Virus record (IMG/VR): IMGVR_UViG_3300025411_000061
Span: 1-28,651 of that record
Source: a virus
Length of the DNA stretch: 28,651 nt
Reading direction: 5' to 3' (one strand)
Shown: positions 8,372 to 13,814 of the stretch, in pieces
Position numbering within the stretch: the stretch's first letter is position 1
Layout of the letters: each line of letters begins with the position of its first letter
The notes under the pieces: model-generated
The model's input: the letters and a program-made list of their open reading frames with translations, nothing else
Databases searched by the model: none
What the model was told of the DNA's origin: nothing
Made by a program: the position numbers and the translations under genes

Positions 8372-8377
8372 ACTATA
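8372..8377 (-). promoter_or_regulatory. -10 box of leftward promoter for the SSB-rtcB-nuclease operon
   Basis: On the minus strand TATAGT (8377-8372) lies about 60 bases before the SSB-like start. The -35 region would fall in the inverted repeat 8385-8401, so one bound regulator could cover both divergent promoters. No strong -35 hexamer is visible. Confidence 0.45.
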
Positions 8378-8384
8378 CCACAAA

Positions 8385-8403
8385 TCTAATTTTGTGTTAG
8401 ACT
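8385..8403 (+). promoter_or_regulatory. Operator/promoter element O1 before the Cro-like gene
   Basis: The inverted repeat TCTAA-N7-TTAGA (8385-8401) has a -10-like TAGACT (8398-8403) overlapping its right arm. Close copies occur at 13770, 14679 and 19163, with diverged forms at 16846 and 21331. It lies 28 bases before the Cro/YdaS-like gene, so autoregulation is likely. The -35 is weak. Confidence 0.65.
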
Positions 8404-8431
8404 ATTTGTTAGAGTTTCAGAAAGGAGTTCT

Positions 8432-8632
8432 ATGAACCTAAAAAAATATTTCGAGGAAGAGCCCTACGGGGCCAAGAAAGAGATGGCTGAGTACCTCGGC
8501 ATCACCCCAACATGGTTGGGATTGTTATTGAGGAAAGCTCGCCGACCTTCAGCAGAGTTGGCAAAGAAGATCGAGAAGGCAACGCAAGGACTGGTCACAG
8601 CAAAAGAACTACGCCCCGATTTATTTGACTGA
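8432..8632 (+). CDS. Cro/YdaS-like helix-turn-helix regulator
   Basis: This 66-residue protein resembles the Cro/YdaS antitoxin-like DNA-binding family. It has a helix-turn-helix at about 14-36 (AKKEMAEYLGITPTWLGLLL), a KARRPSAELAKKIEKAT segment, and the ending ELRPDLFD that is typical of YdaS-type proteins. Such proteins bind short inverted repeats as dimers. It has a good ribosome site (AAAGGAG) and sits just downstream of operator O1, in the divergent region facing the leftward operon. It is therefore the best candidate for the protein that reads the repeated TCTAA-N7-TTAGA operators. Whether it represses or activates cannot be seen. Confidence 0.85.
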   Translation: MNLKKYFEEEPYGAKKEMAEYLGITPTWLGLLLRKARRPSAELAKKIEKATQGLVTAKELRPDLFD

Positions 8633-8651
8633 AATTTAACAGGAGATGTGA

Positions 8652-9455
8652 ATGAAAAGAACGCTGAAATTGGTACCCATCAACACCGTGAGGATCGATG
8701 GAGACACCCAATCAAGAGTAGAGATGGACGCCAACTGGATTCAGAAGATCGTTGACGATCTGAAGAATGACATGGAGTACGACCCGATTGAGACACGCTT
8801 TGACGGTTCGCACCACTGGCTATCAGATGGCTTCCATCGCTACCTTGCGTACAAGCAACTTGGCGTGAAGGAAATCAATGTCAACTATTTGCCCGGCTCG
8901 CAGTTTGATGCCCAAGTGGACTCATACGGCGCCAACGGCAAACACGGTAGAGCTCGCACACGGGCCGACAAAGAGCGCAGTGTTGAGAACGCCATTAACA
9001 ACCCACTGCTCAAGGACAAGAGCAACTACGAGATCGCCAAAATCTGCGTGGTATCTCAGCCCTTTGTGGCTTCAGTGCGTGACCCAGAGCGCAAAAAGAA
9101 GCAGGCAGAGAGCGTCAAGAAGCACTTCGAGAAGAAGATTCAAGAGAAACAAAATACTAATTTAATTAGTAGTGAAAAACCAACAGATAGGGAAAATCCC
9201 TACGCCGGTGAGGCGCCCTCAGACGAGGAAATCAAGGCGGCAGAGTTGGCGCTGATTGCTGACCAAGAGGCCATGTACAAGCTCTTGGACTCAGACGATG
9301 CACTGGCGACAGCACACGAAGAAATCAAGCGCCTGAACTACTTGAATGCTCAACTAGAGACACGCCTTCATGGACTCATGAATGAGCGCAACGAGGCCGT
9401 GAAAATGGTCAAGAAACTTCAAAAAGAAAATGACAAACTGAAAGCCAAAAAATGA
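8652..9455 (+). CDS. ParB-like protein (ParB/Srx domain, HTH, coiled coil)
   Basis: This 267-residue protein has an N-terminal ParB/sulfiredoxin-like domain with the signature D59-G-F-H-R63 (LSDGFHRYLAYKQLG). An HTH-like segment follows at about 123-143 (NYEIAKICVVSQPFVASVR), then a basic linker and a long C-terminal coiled coil (about 215-267). ParB-family domains bind nucleotides and, with the HTH, palindromic DNA sites; some phage relatives act as nucleases or regulators. Its linker coding region (codons 168-174) contains one copy of a palindrome that recurs three more times in the genome. AGGAG precedes the ATG, and its stop overlaps the helicase start (ATGA). There is no parA-like ATPase nearby. 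Confidence 0.85.
   Translation: MKRTLKLVPINTVRIDGDTQSRVEMDANWIQKIVDDLKNDMEYDPIETRFDGSHHWLSDGFHRYLAYKQLGVKEINVNYLPGSQFDAQVDSYGANGKHGRARTRADKERSVENAINNPLLKDKSNYEIAKICVVSQPFVASVRDPERKKKQAESVKKHFEKKIQEKQNTNLISSEKPTDRENPYAGEAPSDEEIKAAELALIADQEAMYKLLDSDDALATAHEEIKRLNYLNAQLETRLHGLMNERNEAVKMVKKLQKENDKLKAKK
9155..9171. repeat. Palindrome copy 1 (TACTAATTTAATTAGTA), inside the ParB-like gene
   Basis: A perfect 17-bp palindrome around a central T lies in frame within the ParB-like linker region. The 30 bases that follow resemble those following copy 2 (AAAA-x-CAACA then TAGGG), so the repeated unit is longer than the palindrome. Confidence 0.85.
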
Positions 9456-10978
9456 CCTCAAAACTCCTAGCGCCAAGTGGGCGTGATGATGGATTCCCAA
9501 CCCCTCGTCAATTCCAAATTGATGCCCATGAAGCCCTGCGCCAAGGGTTTCGTGAGGGACATAAAAACCAGTTGATCATGGCGCCCACAGGGGCCGGTAA
9601 GACTTACCTTGGATTACGAATTTGTAATGAAGCAATCCAAAAGGGCAAGCGCGCTGTGTTCCTGTGTGACCGCACCACGCTGATCAACCAAACCTCTGCG
9701 GTGGCTGACCGCTACGGCATGTACAACCATGGCGTCATTCAAGCCAACCATTGGCGCCGCAGGCCAAGTGAGCTCTTCCAAATTGCCAGTGTGCAGACCG
9801 TCGCCAAGCGCGCGTTCTGGCCTCAAATGGATGTGTTGGTGGTCGATGAAGCGCACACCACATACAAGGCATGGACTGAGTTTGCAAAAGCAACAAACGC
9901 AACGGTCATTGGCCTGTCTGCCACGCCCTTCACGCCGGGCCTTGGAAAAATCTTTACCAACTTGGTAAATGCAACCACGATGAACGATCTCACGCAGGAG
10001 GGTACTCTGGTGCCCATGCGGATTTTCTCGTGCCAAAAGCCCGATATGACCGGCGCAGAGGTCAAAGGTGGCGAGTGGACAGACAAGGCGGCTGAGGAGC
10101 GCGAGCTCAAGATCGTAGGTGATGTGGTCAACGACTGGATCAAGTTCGGCGACAACCGTAAGACCATCGTGTTTGGGGCCACCATCGCCCACTGTGAAGA
10201 GCTCTGCAGGCAGTTCATTGCCCAAGGCATCATGGCGGCGATGTTCACCTCTGAGACGAAGGAGCGCGAGCGCGAGGAACTCTTGAAGGAGTACCGCAAG
10301 CCTGACACCTACCTGCGCGTGTTGATCAGCGTGGAGGCCCTCGCAAAGGGCTTTGATGTGCCTGATGTTGGCTGTATCTGCGATGCGCGCCCATTGCGCA
10401 AGTCACTCTCGACTGCGATTCAGATGTGGGGCCGTGGCCTGCGGAGCTCGCCTGAGACAGGCAAGAAGGATTGCCACCTGCTCGACTTCAGCGGCAACAT
10501 CATCCGGTTCTTTGAAGACTTCAACGACATCTACTTCAACGGGTTGGAGAAGCTCGACGATGGCGAGAAGCTCGACAAGACAGTGCGCACGAAGGAGGAG
10601 TTCGATACCAAGGGCTGTCCGAAGTGTGGCTACACACCTTTCCACAAGCGGTGCATGGCTTGCGGTTACGAGCGCGTGAGCCGTGAGATCAGCGACGCGG
10701 TGCCGGGCCACATGAAGGAAATCTTCATCGGTGAAGGCAAGAACAAAAAGAAACTCGCAGACAACGCCGAACACTTGTGGCATCAACTGTGTTCGTATGC
10801 GCGGATTCACAGCAAGGCAGACGCGCAGTCAGGCAGGGCATGGCACTTATACCGGCAGATCACAGGCCAAGAATCGAAGTGGGCATTCAGTAATGCCCCG
10901 ATGGTCGAGATCAACAGGAATGTGTACAACAAGATTCAACAGATGAACATTGCATGGAAAAAAGGAGCAGGACGATGA
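9452..10978 (+). CDS. SF2 DNA/RNA helicase (SSL2/RecQ-like DEAH) with zinc ribbon
   Basis: This 508-residue superfamily 2 helicase has motif I APTGAGKT (44-51), motif II DEAH (132-135), motif III SAT (156-158) and motif VI Q324-MWGRGLR331. A Cys4 zinc ribbon (C389-x2-C392, C401-x2-C404) follows the helicase core, and a helical tail ends the protein. It couples ATP hydrolysis to nucleic-acid unwinding or translocation. The nearby TOPRIM primase suggests a role in phage replication, although SF2 helicases of this type also serve in repair and transcription. It overlaps the ParB-like gene and the next small gene by 4 bases each. The zinc ribbon probably adds nucleic-acid binding. Confidence 0.93.
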   Translation: MTSKLLAPSGRDDGFPTPRQFQIDAHEALRQGFREGHKNQLIMAPTGAGKTYLGLRICNEAIQKGKRAVFLCDRTTLINQTSAVADRYGMYNHGVIQANHWRRRPSELFQIASVQTVAKRAFWPQMDVLVVDEAHTTYKAWTEFAKATNATVIGLSATPFTPGLGKIFTNLVNATTMNDLTQEGTLVPMRIFSCQKPDMTGAEVKGGEWTDKAAEERELKIVGDVVNDWIKFGDNRKTIVFGATIAHCEELCRQFIAQGIMAAMFTSETKEREREELLKEYRKPDTYLRVLISVEALAKGFDVPDVGCICDARPLRKSLSTAIQMWGRGLRSSPETGKKDCHLLDFSGNIIRFFEDFNDIYFNGLEKLDDGEKLDKTVRTKEEFDTKGCPKCGYTPFHKRCMACGYERVSREISDAVPGHMKEIFIGEGKNKKKLADNAEHLWHQLCSYARIHSKADAQSGRAWHLYRQITGQESKWAFSNAPMVEINRNVYNKIQQMNIAWKKGAGR

Positions 10979-11253
10979 TTTTTCCAAAACACAAAGCGGG
11001 CCTGTACTTGACTCACAACGAGCACAAGGACTACTACGAGACGGTGGCAGAAAGAGTCGGATATCACCCATCTGTTGATGATGAGCATTATTGGGTTTCG
11101 CCTGAGGACAAACAAAAGTGCATCGACACCGATGAACTGTGGGAGTTGCAGTGGTATCCAGATACACCTGTTGGTTTTCACAAGGTGTGTGGATCGACAT
11201 TAGACATTGTTCTCAAACGAGCTTTAGAGATTGAAGAGGAGTACTTGAAATGA
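10975..11253 (+). CDS. Small phage protein, unknown
   Basis: I choose the ATG at 10975, which forms an ATGA overlap with the helicase stop and has GGAG 8 bases upstream, over an ATG 21 bases earlier. The 92-residue product is acidic and rich in Tyr and Trp (YYETVAERVGYHPSVDDEHYW, ELWELQWYPDTPVGFHKV). It ends in a charged helix. No family or motif is recognised. It is part of the replication operon between helicase and primase. Confidence 0.75.
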   Translation: MIFPKHKAGLYLTHNEHKDYYETVAERVGYHPSVDDEHYWVSPEDKQKCIDTDELWELQWYPDTPVGFHKVCGSTLDIVLKRALEIEEEYLK

Positions 11254-11438
11254 AAGCAAAAACCATTGACGCATTGATTGCCAACCGTGAGGCGGCACTC
11301 TTAACCAGAATCAAGCTTCACCACGAGCTCAAGGACAAGATCAGACTTGCCGAGCTTCGACTGTTCAAGAAAAATCTCAAGTTGATGCTGAAGCAGACCA
11401 CCTACACCTACCAGTCATACGGAGGTAGCGGAGAATGA
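11250..11438 (+). CDS. Small basic helical protein, unknown
   Basis: This 62-residue protein is linked to both neighbours by ATGA overlaps. It is rich in Lys, Arg and Leu, and residues 5-50 are probably one long amphipathic helix. The tail is Tyr/Gly/Ser. The composition would suit a coiled coil or nucleic-acid binding, but no motif supports either. A weak ribosome site (GAGGAG, 10 bases) precedes the start. Confidence 0.7.
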   Translation: MKAKTIDALIANREAALLTRIKLHHELKDKIRLAELRLFKKNLKLMLKQTTYTYQSYGGSGE

Positions 11439-11644
11439 CTGACGAACAAATTATTGAGATGGCTAGAGAGGCAAACTTACCAAGTTGTTTAGCAACGCAT
11501 CCAAAAGCACTTAAACGCTTTGCCAAACTGGTAGCACAGCATGAGCGTGATGCATGCTCTATCAGAGCAAGTGTTGCACTTCTTGGCACTTTGAAAGATA
11601 CCGCAGATCGAGTTTTGAGGGCCATAAGGAGGGGTGATCTATGA
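11435..11644 (+). CDS. Small phage protein, unknown
   Basis: This 69-residue protein begins MTDEQIIEMAREA, an opening seen in many small phage early proteins, and continues as a helical chain with two cysteines. It overlaps the genes on both sides by 4 bases and has GGAG upstream. It probably belongs to a widespread family of short helical phage proteins without a known role. Confidence 0.7.
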   Translation: MTDEQIIEMAREANLPSCLATHPKALKRFAKLVAQHERDACSIRASVALLGTLKDTADRVLRAIRRGDL

Positions 11645-11838
11645 ATATCGAAGCATGGATTGCCGAGAGGGTGAATCGCGGCGAAGATGCGACTATCAGT
11701 TTGCGTTTGCTTGAAAAATTGATGTATGAGCCTGCAATCAAGCATTGGATTTCAAGCACATCCAAAAAGTTGGGTTGCAGTGTCACTATTCATTGGCCCA
11801 GTGGTGTTGTGACCTTTTACCCAGTGAGTGCATCATGA
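11641..11838 (+). CDS. Small phage protein, unknown
   Basis: This 65-residue protein has a helical N-terminal half and a C-terminal beta-like segment (CSVTIHWPSGVVTFYPVS). AGGAGG lies just before the ATG, and the stop overlaps the primase start (ATGA). A competing frame from 11745 runs through its 3' half, but that is only an upstream extension of the primase frame. The function is unknown. Confidence 0.7.
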   Translation: MNIEAWIAERVNRGEDATISLRLLEKLMYEPAIKHWISSTSKKLGCSVTIHWPSGVVTFYPVSAS

Positions 11839-12701
11839 GCTTCATCGACTTTGCACGAGCTCACGGGGTAGAGATCGACCACGACAAGCTGTACCCTTCT
11901 GAGCGCATCAAGCGAACTGGTACGGTCAGCAAGCCCAAGTCAGACAATGGCGCCTACTTCTGGGATGGTCAGCGCGGATGGGTCATGGATTGGTCAGGAG
12001 AGGCCAGAGTCGTTTGGTACGAAGACCCTCATGCCAAACCATGGACTGACGCAGAAAAGCGCGCATGGGCCGATAAACGGCGCGTACAGCAGTCCGACAA
12101 GGAGGCAGGCTACCAACGGGTGGCCCTGCAGGCTGACATCACGCTCAGGTCAGCTAAGAAAGAGAACCACGCCTACCTGCAGTTCAAGGGTTTTAAAAAT
12201 GAGTTGGGGCTCGTGTTGGACAACAAGCTGTTGGTGCCCATGCGCAATGTCAGCACGATGGCTTTGCAGGGCTATCAGCAGATTTACTACGACTACGACG
12301 CGCGACAATACGAAAAGAAGATGCTCCACGGCATGAGGGCCAAGCATGCGGTTTTTTACATCGGCAACAGGAGCCTGCCTGAGGCGTGGTTGGTTGAAGG
12401 GTATGCCACCGGCCTGTCGGTGCATCAAGCCCTTAGGAGCTGTGGCGTGATGGCCTCGGTGATAGTGTGCTTCTCAGCATCGAACATGATTGCGGTGGCT
12501 GACCAGATACCCGGCAACCGGTTCATCTTTGCCGACAACGATGCCTCAGAGACGGGCAGGAAGGCCGCAGAGGCCACCGGATTGCCTTGGACGATGGCTG
12601 ACACCGTCGGATGGGATGCGAATGATCTACATACCAAGGAGAGCGTTTTTAAGGTGGTGGAAAAAATCATCGAATGTAGAAGATCAGCGGTATACTCCTG
12701 A
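11835..12701 (+). CDS. TOPRIM-domain primase-like protein
   Basis: I place the start at 11835, where ATGA overlaps the previous stop. The open frame extends 90 bases further upstream but runs through the preceding gene. The 288-residue product has a C-terminal TOPRIM domain with E188 (WLVEGYATGLS), D234-N-D236 (FIFADND) and a following GWDANDLH (259-266), the arrangement of phage primases of the Toprim_3 type. The N-terminal region has Trp-rich segments but no clear Cys4 zinc finger and no fused helicase; the SF2 helicase is a separate gene. It would make primers for phage DNA replication. The end of the gene contains a good -10 box (12691-12696) pointing into the RNA island. Confidence 0.85.
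   Translation: MSFIDFARAHGVEIDHDKLYPSERIKRTGTVSKPKSDNGAYFWDGQRGWVMDWSGEARVVWYEDPHAKPWTDAEKRAWADKRRVQQSDKEAGYQRVALQADITLRSAKKENHAYLQFKGFKNELGLVLDNKLLVPMRNVSTMALQGYQQIYYDYDARQYEKKMLHGMRAKHAVFYIGNRSLPEAWLVEGYATGLSVHQALRSCGVMASVIVCFSASNMIAVADQIPGNRFIFADNDASETGRKAAEATGLPWTMADTVGWDANDLHTKESVFKVVEKIIECRRSAVYS
12691..12696 (+). promoter_or_regulatory. Possible -10 box for structured RNA A
   Basis: TATACT lies within the last codons of the primase gene, and transcription would begin near 12702, just before helix P1 of the RNA candidate. No convincing -35 box is seen, so an activator or read-through from the primase transcript may be involved. Confidence 0.4.
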
Positions 12702-12965
12702 CTCTCTAGAAAGTCGTGCTGATGGACTGTAAACATCAGCGCCAACACACATGGGGATTGGCGTGGGAAACGACTTGGTGCTTCACTGCGCGTCGCCAAC
12801 TGCCTTTCAGTCTCCAGTTGTGTTGGTGGCAGATGCGGTGATCGGGCGAGTGGTTCAGTCCACAGTTCCCCATTTGCGGCCACCAACAACTTGCATAAGC
12901 CGAAGGCTCGACGGTTAATCTGACCCGTCTGAGGTATGACCCACCAAGAAACAGAAGGGTCATGT
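12702..12965 (+). ncRNA. Structured RNA candidate A (multi-helix, long-range loop pairing)
   Basis: The segment has no plausible coding frame but contains nested perfect helices. P1 is 12711-12717 with 12770-12776 (7 bp). P2 is 12718-12724 with 12734-12740 (7 bp) and P3 is 12741-12745 with 12758-12762 (5 bp); both lie inside P1 with no unpaired bases between P1, P2 and P3. Further 3' are 12797-12802/12815-12820 (6 bp), 12821-12830/12879-12888 (10 bp), 12910-12914/12925-12929 and 12936-12942/12957-12963 (7 bp). The P3 loop (12751-12757, ATGGGGA) is perfectly complementary to 12867-12873 (TCCCCAT), and the P2 loop (12725-12729) to 12856-12860. This suggests loop docking. It lies next to phage tRNAs, as GOLLD and ROOL RNAs do, but is much shorter. 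The function is unknown and the ends are approximate. Confidence 0.6.
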
Positions 12966-12983
12966 TTACAAAACTCAAAAAAA

Positions 12984-13013
12984 TGTACATGACAGCCATC
13001 TCATGTATATAAT
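12984..13013 (+). promoter_or_regulatory. Promoter for the tRNA cluster
   Basis: There is a perfect -10 TATAAT (13008-13013) with TGTACA (12984-12989) 18 bases upstream as a 4/6 match to the -35. The -10 is followed by TCA, as in the second RNA promoter (ATAATTCA shared). Transcription would start near 13020, about 35 bases before tRNA-Pro. Confidence 0.6.
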
Positions 13014-13054
13014 TCATCCAATCATGAACACATCTCTCCCACGACCCCCTATCT

Positions 13055-13129
13055 CTGTGCGTAGCGCAGTGGTAGCGCGCGTGTCTTGGGCACACGAGGT
13101 CGTAGGTTCGATCCCTACCGCACAGACCA
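13055..13129 (+). tRNA. tRNA-Pro(TGG)
   Basis: The cloverleaf is perfect. The acceptor is CTGTGCG/CGCACAG (7 bp), the D stem GCGC/GCGC with loop AGTGGTA, and the anticodon stem CGTGT/ACACG with loop CTTGGGC (anticodon TGG at 13087-13089). The T stem is GTAGG/CCTAC with loop TTCGATC, followed by A and an encoded CCA. It reads CCN proline codons, mainly CCA and CCG. Confidence 0.97.
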
Positions 13130-13157
13130 ATCATCATCGAAATTGACCCTATCCCAT

Positions 13158-13235
13158 TGTGGTAGAGCAAGCAAGGTGTATGCGCTCGGCTGTTAACCGA
13201 GAATGAGTTTGGTTCGATTCCAAATACCACAGCCA
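13158..13235 (+). tRNA. tRNA-Asn(GTT)
   Basis: The acceptor is TGTGGTA/TACCACA (7 bp). The D arm has a short GCA/TGC stem and a large loop. The anticodon stem is CTCGG/CCGAG with loop CTGTTAA (anticodon GTT at 13192-13194), and the T stem is TTTGG/CCAAA with loop TTCGATT, followed by G and an encoded CCA. It is 28 bases after tRNA-Pro. Confidence 0.95.
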
Positions 13236-13241
13236 CTTTAT

Positions 13242-13315
13242 GGTGTCGGTAGTGTAGTGGTAGCACGACAGCCTGTGAATCTGTCAGCGAGAGTTCGATT
13301 CTCCCCTTCACCCCA
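13242..13315 (+). tRNA. tRNA-His(GTG), irregular acceptor stem
   Basis: The D arm (GTGT/GCAC), the anticodon loop CTGTGAA (anticodon GTG at 13275-13277), the T loop TTCGATT and a 3' CCA are present. G at 13242 fits the extra G-1 of tRNA-His. The acceptor stem is poor: GGTG pairs with CACC, but the next two pairs are T-T and C-T. The 3' strand is one base short for a G-1 tRNA, the anticodon stem has a C-T closing mismatch, and the T stem has an A-C mismatch. It may be degenerate or need editing or special handling. Confidence 0.75.
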
Positions 13316-13324
13316 AAAAAAGAC

Positions 13325-13355
13325 TTGACAAGCAAAATTTGCTTGTGGTTATAAT
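13325..13355 (+). promoter_or_regulatory. Promoter of RNA B with 19-bp palindromic operator in its spacer
   Basis: A perfect -35 TTGACA (13325-13330) and a perfect -10 TATAAT (13350-13355) are separated by a long 19-base spacer. The spacer and the end of the -35 are filled by a perfect 9-bp inverted repeat, ACAAGCAAA-A-TTTGCTTGT (13328-13346). A dimeric regulator bound there would block the promoter, or a MerR-type protein could activate it by twisting the long spacer. Confidence 0.8.
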
Positions 13356-13359
13356 TCAC

Positions 13360-13482
13360 TTGCAAGGCGTGAGAACCTGTGCAAGCGAAAGCCGTTAAGT
13401 CAAACTCCGACCCCGAATGGGGTGCCGTCCTTCCAAAAGAAGGATGTGTTCTCACCGGGGTTTGTCTTAACGGCTTTTTTTT
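13360..13482 (+). ncRNA. Structured RNA B with pseudoknot and intrinsic terminator
   Basis: The RNA of about 120 nt starts 5-7 bases after a perfect -10 box. A 12-bp helix (13388-13399 with 13466-13477), one T-T mismatch and 9 more pairs (13401-13409 with 13456-13464) enclose two hairpins. These are ACCCC-GAAT-GGGGT (13410-13423) and a 6-bp stem with loop CAAAA (13428-13444). GTTCTCAC (13448-13455), between the hairpins and the closing helix, is an exact complement of GTGAGAAC (13369-13376) near the 5' end, giving an H-type pseudoknot. The long helix is followed by a T-run (13475-13482) and so also serves as terminator. No open frame is present. The family is unknown to me; a regulatory or mimic RNA is possible. 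Confidence 0.75.
13466..13482 (+). terminator. Terminator of RNA B
   Basis: The 3' strand of the 12-bp helix (partner 13388-13399) ends in eight T residues (13475-13482). The stem is long and stable, so this should also stop transcripts coming from the tRNA cluster. Confidence 0.85.
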
Positions 13483-13769
13483 GATCTCATACTTTGTCGC
13501 TGAATCGGACGCGCACTGGCGGTAGCGATCAGGGACAGCTCTACTACGGGAAAGATGTTGAGATAGAGCAAAGGGTGGCGAAGTGAGTGCCCTTACATCG
13601 AACGACTGACGGGTCAGAAACTCCGACGGGTATCTGTGAAGGCTCATCCTCTCTTGGGAGGGCTGAGTCTGTCCACCTCTGGGTATCAGGAAAGAGACAG
13701 TAAGGTAGAAATAAAGAAAGGGTAATTTTGATTAAGGTCAAAAGACCTTCCATTTTCCCTACGCAAAGT
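13483..13769. other. Gene-free stretch with small inverted repeats
   Basis: No frame with a ribosome site or plausible protein is seen on either strand. Short inverted repeats occur: AAGGG/CCCTT (13571-13594), CTGA/TCAG near 13605-13616, CTCA/TGAG around 13643-13667, CTGTC/GACAG (13669-13700), and a 6-bp hairpin AAGGTC-AAAA-GACCTT (13734-13749). The last is followed by a T-rich but interrupted tract and could be a weak terminator. It may be a third RNA or the 5' flank of the O2 promoter. The evidence is weak. Confidence 0.4.
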
Positions 13770-13791
13770 TCTAATTCCGTGTTAGACTTTT
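13770..13791 (+). promoter_or_regulatory. Operator/promoter element O2
   Basis: TCTAA-N7-TTAGA (13770-13786) overlaps -10-like TAGACT (13783-13788), 27 bases before the oxygenase-like gene. It shares 15 of 17 bases with O1. No good -35 is seen, which suggests dependence on an activator or a modest promoter. Confidence 0.65.
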
Positions 13792-13814
13792 GATAGTTCA
13801 ATCAGGAGAAAAAC

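Noticed and set aside
12702-13482. The whole RNA island as a single GOLLD or ROOL RNA with embedded tRNAs
   Set aside because: A promoter-like element stands before the tRNAs and a consensus promoter before RNA B, and I cannot confirm the GOLLD or ROOL consensus by eye.
12736-13647. 303-residue open frame on the minus strand across the RNA island
   Set aside because: It runs antisense through all three tRNAs and RNA B, has no ribosome site, and its composition is unlike a real protein.
13734-13749. Hairpin AAGGTC-AAAA-GACCTT as a firm terminator
   Set aside because: The following tract is interrupted (TTCCATTTTCCC?-like), so termination would be weak; kept only as a note in the gene-free stretch.
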